Assembly: GCA_020854265.1 (NCBI GenBank) | Contig: JADZFU010000004.1 | Location: 364,483-428,482 of the forward strand | DNA: 64,000 bases | Reading direction: 5' to 3' | Origin: Candidatus Uhrbacteria bacterium | GTDB lineage: Bacteria; Patescibacteriota; Patescibacteriia; 2-12-FULL-60-25 | In this document: positions 51,381 through 60,066 of the stretch, in pieces | How the letters are laid out: every line of letters begins with the position of its first letter | Position numbering within the stretch: the first letter of the stretch is position 1 | Notes under the pieces: generated by a model | What the model saw: only the letters and a program-made list of their open reading frames with translations | Database searches by the model: none | Told to the model about the DNA's origin: nothing | Program-made: the position numbers and the translations under genes

Positions 51381-53885
51381 TTACGCGACACGGAGCTCGT
51401 TTTTTGTGACTTTGAGCATTCCTTTCTTCTTTTGCGGATGATCGATGAGGAAACGCGACAAGAGTCCGGAAATTTCGCGCTCAACCACGCGGCGTGCCGC
51501 GCGGGCGCCCTCTTCTTTGACCAGATTCTGTTTCATGAGCCATTCCAAAACATCATCACCGGCAGATAAACCGACTTTTTGCATCTGCTCGAGCCGGGAG
51601 AGAACATCATCAAGTTCGCGGCGGATAATATCGCGCAATGCTTGATCGGCGAGGGGCTCGAACACGACAACGCGATCAATGCGATTCAATAATTCGGGAC
51701 GGAACCGTTCTTTCAGCTGCTCTTTCACGAGCGATGAGAATCCGGTATCTGCCTCTTGTCCAAAGCCAAGCGATGAACGGTTAAGGAACTCTGCGCCGAC
51801 ATTTGACGTGAGGATGACATAGGCATGCCGGAATTGGATGATTCGGCCTGTTCCATCCGTGATTCGGCCGTCTTCGAGCGCTTGCAACAATAGATGCTGG
51901 ACATCGGCATGCGCCTTTTCAAATTCGTCGAACAAAAGCACGGCATGCGGATGCTTGCGGATGGCATCGGTCAAACGATTGCCTTCACGGTAGCCGACAT
52001 ACCCGGCAGGGGAGCCGAGCAGCTTGGAAACCGAGTGACCCTCGGCAAATTCTGACATGTCGAGCTTTACCAAGGCTTCTTCGCGACCAAACAACTCGCG
52101 TGCCAATGTGCGGGCGAGCTCGGTTTTTCCGGTGCCCGAAGGTCCGACAAACATAAAACTTGCACGCGGCCGTTTTGGATCTGTGAGTCCGAGGCGCGAC
52201 TTGCGAACGGCATCGGCGACATCTCGAATCGCGGCGGATTGGCCGTATACGGCAGATGCGAGACGCTCTTCCAAGCCTCGAAGCTGGTCGCGTTCTGCGA
52301 GTTTTATGGCAGACAGGGGAACGCGCGACAGACGAGAGATAACCAGGGCAACATGATCCGGAGTTACGTCGATGCGGTCCGCTTTTTTTGAATCTTTCAA
52401 TGACTGCTCAAGCGACATTTTTTCTTGTTCGAGACGCTGTTCGTCGCGCATCGCATCGGCTGCGGAAGACATCGAGCCTCCTGCAACGGCTTCTTCTTTG
52501 GCATCACGAACAGCACCGAGCGCAATATCGAGTGCACGCATGCGCTCGATAGTTTCGCCGGAGCGACGCTTGGCATTTACAAACGCCGCACTCTCATCAA
52601 GAACGTCGACTGCCTTGTCTGGAAAAAAGCGGTCGGTGAGATAGCGTTCAGCCAAGCGAACGGCAGTCTCGAGCGTTTCCGGCGTATACCGCACATCGTG
52701 ATGATCCTCGTAACGTTTTTTGAGACCATTCAACATCTGAAGCACCAAGTCTGCCGTGGGTTCATTGATATCAACCGGCTGGAAACGGCGTTCTAGTGCG
52801 GCATCGGGCTCAATATGTTTTTTGTATTCGGCCCATGTCGTCGCGCCGATACAGCGGATCTCTCCCCGAGCCAAAGCCGGTTTGAGGATATTCGCAGCAT
52901 CAAGCGAACCGGAGGTAGAACCGGCACCGACCAAATTGTGAATTTCATCGATAAACAGAATCGCATTTGGATCGTTCTTTACTTCTTCGACGAGCTGTTT
53001 CAAGCGCGCTTCAAACTCGCCGCGGTACATGGTGCCAGCCACCATAAGCGCGAGATCGATGGCGTAGAGATGTTTTCCCTGCAAAATGTCCGGAACATCG
53101 CCCGCTACCAAGCGCTGGGCCAAACCTTCGACAATGGCTGTTTTTCCGACGCCGGGATCTCCGAGTAATATCGGATTATTTTTAGTGCGACGGCAAAGCA
53201 CCTCGACGACGCGTTCGGTTTCTTGGTCGCGGCCGATGACCGGATCAAGTTTGGCGACGGTTTCAGGAGCCGTAAGTTCGCGGGCAAATACCTCGATTGC
53301 CTTGGGACGTTTTTCGCCGCGCGGAATGCGCTGCGGGTTTGGTTCCGAGGAAGGCGCGATCGGCGTCGAAGGCGATGTTCCGGGAGCCTGATCAGATGAT
53401 GGTTCAGGAGCCTGCTCCATATCAGGAAAGCGGGCTGTTGTTTTTAATACCTGTCCGAGCTGTTCTTTGGCGCTATCGATAGACATGCCTTGCTGCTCGA
53501 GGAAGGAGTGGACGTCGGGGATCTGCGAATCAAGCATGGCGTACAGCAGATGCTCGGTTCCCACGTACCGATGTTCGTGGATATGGGCAAGCAGAACGCA
53601 TTTTTCCAAAATGCGTTTTACCGCCGGCGAAAGGTCGGGTGCGATAGGCGTACCAGGATCATGGGGTACCGGAAGTCCTCGGAATACGCGCTCGGCCTCG
53701 GAATGGGAAATATTCGACTTGAGCAGGACTTCACAGGCAATAGAGCCGCGTTCGCCGACCAAACCGACCAATAAATCTCCCGGTTCTACCAGATCACGGC
53801 CGGAGCCGATGGCAAAGGAGAGCGCTTTTTGGAGCGCTTCGCGGAGATGCGTTGTAAAACGCGAGAGGAGATCGGGTTGAAGCAT
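51381..53885 (-). CDS. clpC: Clp protease ATP-binding subunit, ClpC type
   Basis: AAA+ unfoldase of 834 residues. Clp N-domain repeats (to about 145), a disordered Pro/Ser linker, AAA-1 with [13 protein letters not shown] (about residues 242-254) and [11 protein letters not shown], a short middle domain (about 455-510) rather than the long ClpB coiled coil, and AAA-2 with [13 protein letters not shown] (about 575-590) and [15 protein letters not shown] matches the (L/I/V)GF loop that docks ClpP, so it probably works with a ClpP encoded elsewhere. The gene follows htpX and lemA on the same strand, all proteins of envelope or protein quality control. Confidence 0.92.
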   Translation of the reverse strand: MLQPDLLSRFTTHLREALQKALSFAIGSGRDLVEPGDLLVGLVGERGSIACEVLLKSNISHSEAERVFRGLPVPHDPGTPIAPDLSPAVKRILEKCVLLAHIHEHRYVGTEHLLYAMLDSQIPDVHSFLEQQGMSIDSAKEQLGQVLKTTARFPDMEQAPEPSSDQAPGTSPSTPIAPSSEPNPQRIPRGEKRPKAIEVFARELTAPETVAKLDPVIGRDQETERVVEVLCRRTKNNPILLGDPGVGKTAIVEGLAQRLVAGDVPDILQGKHLYAIDLALMVAGTMYRGEFEARLKQLVEEVKNDPNAILFIDEIHNLVGAGSTSGSLDAANILKPALARGEIRCIGATTWAEYKKHIEPDAALERRFQPVDINEPTADLVLQMLNGLKKRYEDHHDVRYTPETLETAVRLAERYLTDRFFPDKAVDVLDESAAFVNAKRRSGETIERMRALDIALGAVRDAKEEAVAGGSMSSAADAMRDEQRLEQEKMSLEQSLKDSKKADRIDVTPDHVALVISRLSRVPLSAIKLAERDQLRGLEERLASAVYGQSAAIRDVADAVRKSRLGLTDPKRPRASFMFVGPSGTGKTELARTLARELFGREEALVKLDMSEFAEGHSVSKLLGSPAGYVGYREGNRLTDAIRKHPHAVLLFDEFEKAHADVQHLLLQALEDGRITDGTGRIIQFRHAYVILTSNVGAEFLNRSSLGFGQEADTGFSSLVKEQLKERFRPELLNRIDRVVVFEPLADQALRDIIRRELDDVLSRLEQMQKVGLSAGDDVLEWLMKQNLVKEEGARAARRVVEREISGLLSRFLIDHPQKKKGMLKVTKNELRVA

Positions 53886-53894
53886 AGGAATCGG

Positions 53895-54791
53895 TTATTT
53901 GGCGTCCGCCATTAATCGTAGCTGTTTTACGCGGTCTTCGACAGGCGGGTGGGTGGAAAAGAGATTGGCAAACCATGAACGATTTTGGCGCGTCGGACCG
54001 AACGGACTCGATATCCACAAATGCGCCGTGGCGGTAGAGGCGGACTCGAGCGGACGGCTATAGGTGCTGATTTTTTCAAGGGCGCGTGCAAGACCTTCGG
54101 GATAACGGGTCAGGAGCGCACCGGATGCATCGGCGAGATACTCGCGTCTGCGAGAAACGGCCAGCTTGATAATCTCGCCGATGATTGGAGACAAGATCAA
54201 AAAGACGAGACCGATGACAACAAATATTCCATTATTACTCCCGCGTCCGGAACGGCGCATGAATCCGATACGGAAAAACCAATCGCCCATAATGGTCAGC
54301 GCACCCACCATGACTGCCACGAGCATCATGTATCGGACATCGAGATTCTTTATGTGCGATAGCTCATGCGCGGCGACGCCTTCCAATTCTTCGTTTTCCA
54401 AAAGCTGGATGATGCCGGTTGTAAATGCAACCGACGCACGCGATGGATCGCGTCCGGTGGCGAATGCATTAGGCGCCGGATCATCAATGACATACAGCGC
54501 CGGCATTGGCATACCTGAGGTCAAACAGAGATTCTCGACGATATTCCAGAGATAGGGGAGCTGTTCGCGCGATTCGATCCGCTTGGCACCGGCTGACCAA
54601 AGCACGACTTTGTCTCCTGCGAACCATGAAAAAGCCGTCATGCCTAGCGACAAAACGAGTGCGAAGAGGAGTCCGGCCGGGCCGGACCCCTCGATGGCGC
54701 CGTAGACATAGCCTGCTGCCGCGAGAACGCCCGTGAACAGAGCGATCAGCAGCCAAGTTTTCCGACGATTGGATGCAATGTGGGAATACAT
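53895..54791 (-). CDS. htpX: Membrane metalloprotease HtpX (M48)
   Basis: Degrades misfolded membrane proteins. 298 residues, two N-terminal transmembrane helices (about 13-50), zinc motif HELSH in EGVAAHELSHIKNLDVRYM (split here; about residues 140-158), two more helices (about 160-215) and the third ligand Glu in SRRREYLADASGA. It starts with the codon right after the lemA stop (TAAATG). lemA-htpX is a conserved pair. Confidence 0.95.
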   Translation of the reverse strand: MYSHIASNRRKTWLLIALFTGVLAAAGYVYGAIEGSGPAGLLFALVLSLGMTAFSWFAGDKVVLWSAGAKRIESREQLPYLWNIVENLCLTSGMPMPALYVIDDPAPNAFATGRDPSRASVAFTTGIIQLLENEELEGVAAHELSHIKNLDVRYMMLVAVMVGALTIMGDWFFRIGFMRRSGRGSNNGIFVVIGLVFLILSPIIGEIIKLAVSRRREYLADASGALLTRYPEGLARALEKISTYSRPLESASTATAHLWISSPFGPTRQNRSWFANLFSTHPPVEDRVKQLRLMADAK

Positions 54792-55346
54792 TTAGAACTG
54801 GACCTGCGGAGCTGCGCGTTCGCTCTCATTGTCGAGCTCAAAGAACTCGCGTTTGATGAAGCCGAGCATGCCGCCGACCATATTGGTCGGGAACACTTGC
54901 AGCTTGGTATTGAAGTCGCGGACCATGCCGTTGTAGAAGCGGCGGGAGGCCTGCACTTTATTTTCAGTATCAGTCAATTCGTCTTGAAGCTTGGCAAAAT
55001 TTTCGTTTGCCTTGAGCTCCGGATATGCCTCGGCAACCGCAAAGAGAGATTTCAATGCTCCGGTAAGGACATTTTCTGCGACCGCCTTATCATGAGCGCC
55101 TTGGGCATTCATGGCATTCGCGCGAGCCTGGGTGACCTTTTCGAAGGTTCCGGACTCATGCGTGGCATATCCTTTGACCGTGGCGACGAGATTTGGGATC
55201 AGGTCGTAGCGGCGCTTGAGCTGGACATCGATATCGGACCAGGCTTCGTCTACCTGATTCTTCAGCGTAATCAGCCCATTGTAGGTAAAGATGAGCCAAA
55301 TACCGAGGGCTACCACGACGGCTAACAAAATCCACATAATTTCCAT
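54792..55346 (-). CDS. lemA: LemA family protein
   Basis: 184-residue membrane protein with one N-terminal helix (about 4-24) and the family core NQVDEAWSDIDVQLKRRYDL (about 31-50), followed by IPNLVATVKGYA, then helical ELKANENFAKLQDELTDTEN and RRFYNGMVRDFN. The biochemical role is unresolved in all bacteria. It is directly upstream of htpX with no gap, the usual lemA-htpX unit. Confidence 0.95.
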   Translation of the reverse strand: MEIMWILLAVVVALGIWLIFTYNGLITLKNQVDEAWSDIDVQLKRRYDLIPNLVATVKGYATHESGTFEKVTQARANAMNAQGAHDKAVAENVLTGALKSLFAVAEAYPELKANENFAKLQDELTDTENKVQASRRFYNGMVRDFNTKLQVFPTNMVGGMLGFIKREFFELDNESERAAPQVQF

Positions 55347-55432
55347 AGAAAAGTTGATTGCTTAGCGGAATTATTGATTGATTCCGACTTATATTTAGCA
55401 TAACAGATCGCGACAACGGGTCAATGTACTGC

Positions 55433-55438
55433 TAAGAT
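55433..55438 (+). promoter_or_regulatory. -10 box TAAGAT for the phosphomannomutase gene
   Basis: TAAGAT ends 7 nt before the ATG at 55446, predicting a leader of 0-1 nt. Confidence 0.5.
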
Positions 55439-55445
55439 CGCCCGC

Positions 55446-56801
55446 ATGAACGGAACAATCTTCAAAGCGTACGATATCCGCGGATTATCTCCGCAAGAAT
55501 TAGACGCTTCCATCGCCGGAAGAATCGGCCAAGCCATCGGCTCGCTGCATAAGCCAAAACGCGTTGTCGTCGGCCATGACATGCGGGAGACAAGCGAGTC
55601 ACTTGAACAAGCGCTGATCGAGGGACTGCGTTCGCAAGGCGTCAATGTTGTCCGGATCGGATTATGCTCGACGCCGATGTTCAATTTTGCGATTACGAGC
55701 TCGGCAGGCGCATATGATTTGGGCGTGATGATCACCGCCTCACATAATCCAAAAGAATATAATGGAATGAAGCTGGCGCTCAAAGACAATCTTCCGATCG
55801 GACTCGGATCGGGTCTCGATGAAATACGCGATCTGGTCATGGGCGACATGCCGCTGCCATCGGCCAAAAAACAAGGAACAATCGAAGAGGATACGAGCGT
55901 TCTCGATCGTTATGCGGATGCGATGTGGGATGCATCCGGTTTGGATGGAGATTTTACCGGATGGAGAATCGCCGCTGACTGCGGCAATGGAATGAACGGC
56001 ATTACCATGCCAAAGTTCAAGGCAAAATTATCGGCCGGCGATATATATCCTCTGTTTTGGGAATTGGACGGATCGTTTCCGAACCATGAAGCAAACCCGA
56101 TGAAGACCGAGACGCTCAAAGATTTGCAGGCCATGGTGCTGCGCCGAGAATGCCAGTTCGGAGTCGCATTTGACGGAGACGGGGACCGTGTCGGATTCGT
56201 GGACGAAGAAGGCGAGGCGATTCCGGGCGATATTGTGACGGCTTTATTGGCCGAGGATATCCTCGCTGTAAAACCTGGTTCGACCATTTTGTATGATGGA
56301 CGTTCGTCGCGCATTGTTCCCGAATCGATTGAAAAAGCAGGCGGCAAGGCCGTGATGCTCGAAAAACTCGGGCACTCAAATATCAAGCGTCAAATGCGCG
56401 AAACAGGAGCTGCTTTTGCCGGTGAATTGTCCATGCACTACTATTTCGATTTTTTGAACGGCTGCGAAGCAACCGATCTGGTTTTTTTGATGATGATTAA
56501 GCGCATCCGACGCGAGGAGAAGCGCCTGTCCGCCATCTGGAAGCCGTTTAGAAAATATTTTCATTCTGGAGAACTGAACTTCACCGTGAAGGATGCAAAC
56601 AAAATCATCAGCATGGTGGGCGATTCATACGAAGGACAAGGAAAACGATCTGACACCGACGGACTGCGTATTGATTTCGGGACTTGGTGGTTCAGCCTGC
56701 GAGCATCCAATACCGAGCCGCTCTTGCGTTTAAATCTGGAAGCGGAGACGGAAGAAGAGATGCGGAGCCATCTAGACGAGCTAAAAACGCTGATCGGATA
56801 A
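55446..56801 (+). CDS. manB: Phosphomannomutase/phosphoglucomutase
   Basis: Interconverts hexose 6- and 1-phosphates for nucleotide-sugar and glycan synthesis. The 451-residue product has the four domains of the alpha-D-phosphohexomutase family: phosphoserine loop TASHNPKEYNG with Ser99, metal loop DGDGDR (243-248), sugar-binding GELSMHYYF and phosphate-binding RASNTEPLLRLN near the C-terminus. Gene symbol by family; mannose versus glucose preference cannot be read. It likely feeds the surface glycan pathway hinted at by the glycosyltransferase and LCP ligase. Confidence 0.92.
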   Translation: MNGTIFKAYDIRGLSPQELDASIAGRIGQAIGSLHKPKRVVVGHDMRETSESLEQALIEGLRSQGVNVVRIGLCSTPMFNFAITSSAGAYDLGVMITASHNPKEYNGMKLALKDNLPIGLGSGLDEIRDLVMGDMPLPSAKKQGTIEEDTSVLDRYADAMWDASGLDGDFTGWRIAADCGNGMNGITMPKFKAKLSAGDIYPLFWELDGSFPNHEANPMKTETLKDLQAMVLRRECQFGVAFDGDGDRVGFVDEEGEAIPGDIVTALLAEDILAVKPGSTILYDGRSSRIVPESIEKAGGKAVMLEKLGHSNIKRQMRETGAAFAGELSMHYYFDFLNGCEATDLVFLMMIKRIRREEKRLSAIWKPFRKYFHSGELNFTVKDANKIISMVGDSYEGQGKRSDTDGLRIDFGTWWFSLRASNTEPLLRLNLEAETEEEMRSHLDELKTLIG

Positions 56802-56946
56802 AAAAACTGCCACCCGGAGGTGACAGCGAGAGAGAGTGCCGCGCAGCGCGCCAGCAGGATTGTCTTTTGAGCTTTCGCTCGTATATCCCTGATGGGGTAG
56901 CGTGTCGTCTGAATTGAATCAGACACAGGACACGTGTGCGGAGCAC
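56801..56946 (-). ncRNA. Candidate structured ncRNA
   Basis: The 205-nt gap between manB and rseP holds a minus-strand transcription unit. Promoter: TTGACA (56976-56981), 17-bp spacer, TACGTT (56953-56958), start about 56946. The RNA folds into a two-step hairpin (outer CGTGTC/GACACG, inner GTCTGA/TCAGAC, loop TTCAAT), a second stem capped by GAGC-gaaa-GCTC (GNRA tetraloop) and closed by CAGGGA/TCCTG, a GCGC/GCGC stem, and a terminator (CTGTCACC/GGGTGGCAG then TTTTTT) ending at about 56801. Length is about 146 nt. I do not recognise 6S, SRP RNA, RNase P or a riboswitch. It runs convergent to manB, so its terminator may serve both strands. Confidence 0.55.
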
Positions 56947-56990
56947 GGTTTGAACGTACACTTGTTATTGTTTTTTGTCAATAATTCTGC

Positions 56991-56996
56991 TATTCT
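56991..56996 (+). promoter_or_regulatory. -10 box TATTCT for rseP
   Basis: TATTCT ends 9 nt before the ATG at 57006, with TTGTTT (56968-56973) at a 17-bp spacing. It is back-to-back with the ncRNA promoter on the other strand. Confidence 0.5.
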
Positions 56997-57005
56997 CAGC
57001 CAATC

Positions 57006-58166
57006 ATGACCACCGCTATCCTGTTTCTTTTGATTTTGTCCGTGTTGGTTCTCATCCATGAGGCTGGACACTATTTTGCCGCATTGATCTTCGGGGTAAA
57101 ACCGGAAGAGTTTGGCTACGGATTCCCGCCGCGGGCAATCGGATTTGTAAAGGTAAACGGCAAATGGAAAAAAGTTCCAGGACGCGACCGGTCAGAATAC
57201 AAAAATACCATTTGGTCGATTAATTGGCTGCCTCTTGGAGGTTTTGTCCGATTAAAGGGCGAGACCGGCGAATCCGATGACGCGGATTCATTTCTTTCGA
57301 AACCCGGCTGGCAGAAGTTTATTATTTTGGCTGCCGGCGTTGTCATGAACTGGTTATTCGCGGCAGCGGTATTTAGCGCAGGATTTTCAATCGGCGTCCC
57401 GGCCGAGACGCGGGAGCTTCCGTCCTATGCCATCGTATCGGATCGCAGGATCCAGGTAACCGAGGTCGTGAGCGGCTCGGCTGCCGAGCAAGCAGGCTTT
57501 AAACTCGGCGACCGCTTTATCTCGATTGACGGCGAATCAAAAAGTAATGCAGACGAGTTCCGGGCGGTCTTGGCTGAAAAATCCGCCGAAGACAATACGC
57601 TCGCTATCGTCATTTCGCGGAACGGACAGACGCAGACTATCCAAACCAAGGCGGCGTATGTCGAAGCACTTGGCAGAAACGGGCTTGGAGTCGCTTTGAC
57701 CGACACAGGTACCGTACGCTTTCCGGTACATTTGGCGATTGCACAAGGATTTTCTACCGCATTTGAGTACACCAAGCTGATCATCGGAGGGTTCTTCTCT
57801 TTGATCCGCGATTTGTTTATTGATCGAAAAGTTACTGCTGATCTTTCGGGTCCGGTAGGGATTGCCGTTTTGACGGGGAGTGTCGCGGAGCAGGGATTTT
57901 GGGCGCTCATGCAATTTTCGGCACTTCTTTCGCTCAATCTTGCCGTCATCAACTTTTTACCAATACCGGCATTGGACGGGGGACGCGCCGTGTTTGTGGT
58001 CGTAGAAACACTGCGCCGGAGACGAAATGACCCTAGATTTGAAGCGGCAATCCACCAGCTTGGCTTTGTCGCGCTGCTCATTTTGATTTTTTTGGTGACC
58101 GCGCAGGATCTCCGCAGATATGGAGGAGCTATTTGGGGAGGCTTGAAAGGATTAATCGGTCTGTAA
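57006..58166 (+). CDS. rseP: Site-2 intramembrane zinc protease RseP (M50)
   Basis: Cuts membrane-embedded anti-sigma factors or signal peptides. 386 residues: first helix with HEAGH (His18, Glu19, His22), one central PDZ domain (about residues 145-220; VTEVVSGSAAEQAGFKLGDR), then the second metal motif NFLPIPALDGGR (about 318-329) in a later helix. One PDZ instead of the two of E. coli RseP (450 residues). No anti-sigma factor gene is adjacent. pheS follows, with its own -10-like box. Confidence 0.93.
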   Translation: MTTAILFLLILSVLVLIHEAGHYFAALIFGVKPEEFGYGFPPRAIGFVKVNGKWKKVPGRDRSEYKNTIWSINWLPLGGFVRLKGETGESDDADSFLSKPGWQKFIILAAGVVMNWLFAAAVFSAGFSIGVPAETRELPSYAIVSDRRIQVTEVVSGSAAEQAGFKLGDRFISIDGESKSNADEFRAVLAEKSAEDNTLAIVISRNGQTQTIQTKAAYVEALGRNGLGVALTDTGTVRFPVHLAIAQGFSTAFEYTKLIIGGFFSLIRDLFIDRKVTADLSGPVGIAVLTGSVAEQGFWALMQFSALLSLNLAVINFLPIPALDGGRAVFVVVETLRRRRNDPRFEAAIHQLGFVALLILIFLVTAQDLRRYGGAIWGGLKGLIGL

Positions 58167-58180
58167 TACTGACTATATAT

Positions 58181-59206
58181 ATGATTGAAGAATCCCTGCG
58201 TTCATTGCTGAACCGCGCAAGAAAAGCCGTAACTGACGCAAAAAACATGTCGGATATCGATGCGCTCGATATTGCGTTTCTTGGCAGAAAAGGCGAATTA
58301 GCCGACCTCATGAAACAAATGAGCTCGGCCAAATCGGAGGACCGGCCCAAACTTGGCGCCATGGCAAATGAAGTAAAAACGGAAATTGAGAAGCTTATTT
58401 CATTGAAACGCGATTCTTTTGCAATGAGCGGTTTGCAAAAACAGCTCGATCAAGAACGCGAGGATGTAACCGAGCCGGGTATCAAGCCGGCGCAAGGACA
58501 TCTCCATTTGATGAATCACGCGATCCGAGACATTGAAAAGATATTTACCGATGCTGGTTTTGTCCGTGTGCGCTATCCAGAAGTCGAGTGGGACAAATAC
58601 GCATTTGAAAATTTGAACATGCCGGCCGACCATCCGGCGCGCGATGAGTGGGAAACATTTTTCGTTGACACGCCGCCAGACGCAAAAAATGGAAAAATGA
58701 TCCTGACACCGCATGCAACCAGCGGTACGGCGCGCATCCTATCGGAAAAAGACCTGCCGATCCGCGCAATCAATATCAGCAAAACATACCGCAGGCAGAT
58801 CGACCTCACCCATGTCCCGATGTTCCACCAGTTTGACGGACTCATTGTCGACAAAGGACTCAACCTGACCCATCTACTTGGAATATTGGATTATTTTGTC
58901 AAAAGCTTCTTCGGACCGGACCGCAAAGTCCGCGTACGTCCGTATCATTTCCGCTTTACCGAACCTTCATTCGAGGTCGACATCTCCACGGATTCCAAGA
59001 TGGGAAAAAATGGCTGGCTGGAACTCGGCGGAGCAGGAATGCTGCATCCGAATGTCCTGAAGGCTGCAGGCATTGATCCGGAGGTATATACAGGATTGGC
59101 CTTTGGCTGGGGCGTCGAGCGCACCTACATGATGCGCGAGGGGCTGCACATGGACGATATCCGTACCTTGTATAAGAACGATTTACGATTCTTAAATCAA
59201 TTTTAA
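58181..59206 (+). CDS. pheS: Phenylalanine--tRNA ligase alpha subunit
   Basis: Catalytic subunit of the alpha2-beta2 enzyme. 341 residues from the ATG giving IEESLRSLL. An N-terminal coiled coil (about 1-85) precedes class II motif 1, motif 2 (INISKTYRRQIDLTHVPMFHQ; about 195-215) and motif 3 GLAFGWGVERTYMM (about 305-318) with the substrate loop FEVDIS. TAATAC lies about 11 nt upstream of the ATG. Two small membrane protein genes separate it from pheT, an unusual interruption of the common pheST pair. Confidence 0.95.
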   Translation: MIEESLRSLLNRARKAVTDAKNMSDIDALDIAFLGRKGELADLMKQMSSAKSEDRPKLGAMANEVKTEIEKLISLKRDSFAMSGLQKQLDQEREDVTEPGIKPAQGHLHLMNHAIRDIEKIFTDAGFVRVRYPEVEWDKYAFENLNMPADHPARDEWETFFVDTPPDAKNGKMILTPHATSGTARILSEKDLPIRAINISKTYRRQIDLTHVPMFHQFDGLIVDKGLNLTHLLGILDYFVKSFFGPDRKVRVRPYHFRFTEPSFEVDISTDSKMGKNGWLELGGAGMLHPNVLKAAGIDPEVYTGLAFGWGVERTYMMREGLHMDDIRTLYKNDLRFLNQF

Positions 59207-59215
59207 CCAAGGTAT

Positions 59216-59668
59216 ATGGATCTTCTCGAAAAACATCTTGCCGATGCAAATAAACCAAACCAAAACCAGACGAATATCCCGGTGCAGGCTGTAAAAAACG
59301 AAACAGCCGCGCTCGAGCACGAAGTCGCATTGCTCAAACAGCGTTTCAAGTGGATTACCATCTTATGGTGGATTTTATTCGTGCTGCTGGTCATTGGTGC
59401 GGTAACCTTGATTGCCATGAACATGTGGGACACATGGAAACTGCGAGAAGAATCTTTGACGTACGGAGCACGCGTCGAGCGCCGCATTGATGAAACAGCT
59501 GTTAACTCGCAGCGCAATTTGCAAGATCGATCCGCAACAGTAGAGGAAAGACTGGATCGCCTCATGCATGATTATGCAAATCTGAAGGCTGATATGAGCA
59601 CGCTCCAGTTTAAGCTCGAGATGACCGAGCGCATGTGCAGCCAGAGCTGTAACGGCGAGACCAAATGA
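59216..59668 (+). CDS. Small membrane protein with flanking coiled coils
   Basis: Function not recognised; 150 residues. A helical stretch with heptad spacing (NETAALEHEVALLKQRF) leads into one strong transmembrane helix (about residues 45-68), then a second coiled coil (RSATVEERLDRLMHDYANLK). Two cysteines close the protein (MCSQSC). It is located between pheS and pheT and overlaps the next small gene by 4 nt (ATGA). Confidence 0.65.
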   Translation: MDLLEKHLADANKPNQNQTNIPVQAVKNETAALEHEVALLKQRFKWITILWWILFVLLVIGAVTLIAMNMWDTWKLREESLTYGARVERRIDETAVNSQRNLQDRSATVEERLDRLMHDYANLKADMSTLQFKLEMTERMCSQSCNGETK

Positions 59669-60054
59669 ACGAAGCTCCCCAAAAAAAGAAATTCGAAACC
59701 GATCATCCGGTCGTTATTTTTGTCGAACGGTTGGGCAAATTCATCACGATCCTGTTTTATTCTTTGTGGACTTGGCTTTGGTTAAGCGATTTCAGTCTGC
59801 GCGTTCAAAGCCCCCTTCAAATGTATCTGCGAAACGGTTTACTAGTATTGCACCTCAGCATCGCCCTCTACATGATTCTTCGCAGCGGCTTTGCAATGGC
59901 CGCTACCGCGACGAATGTGGAAGTCGTCCATGCGATAGGCGACAAGCGCTCAAAGTGGGAGCTGCTGGAAGACCGGCTGCTCATGATTGCCTTGGCCGGA
60001 GCCGTATGCGGAACGCTGTTTGGAATTTACTATATGACCGCGAATCAGGCATAG
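59665..60054 (+). CDS. Small polytopic membrane protein
   Basis: Function not recognised; 129 residues with about three transmembrane helices (near residues 25-42, 52-75 and 100-122). No conserved polar motif visible. It is translationally coupled to the preceding small membrane protein by the ATGA overlap, so the two may form one complex. pheT has its own -10 box right after. Confidence 0.65.
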   Translation: MNEAPQKKKFETDHPVVIFVERLGKFITILFYSLWTWLWLSDFSLRVQSPLQMYLRNGLLVLHLSIALYMILRSGFAMAATATNVEVVHAIGDKRSKWELLEDRLLMIALAGAVCGTLFGIYYMTANQA

Positions 60055-60060
60055 TATAAC
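60055..60060 (+). promoter_or_regulatory. -10 box TATAAC for pheT
   Basis: TATAAC ends 6 nt before the pheT ATG (60067), overlapping the stop region of the upstream gene; predicted leaderless. Confidence 0.5.
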
Positions 60061-60066
60061 TCTTGT

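Noticed and set aside
56801..56946. SRP RNA, 6S RNA or tmRNA identity for the ncRNA
   Set aside because: The SRP GGAA apical loop, the 6S open-bubble layout and a tmRNA tRNA-like CCA end were not found.
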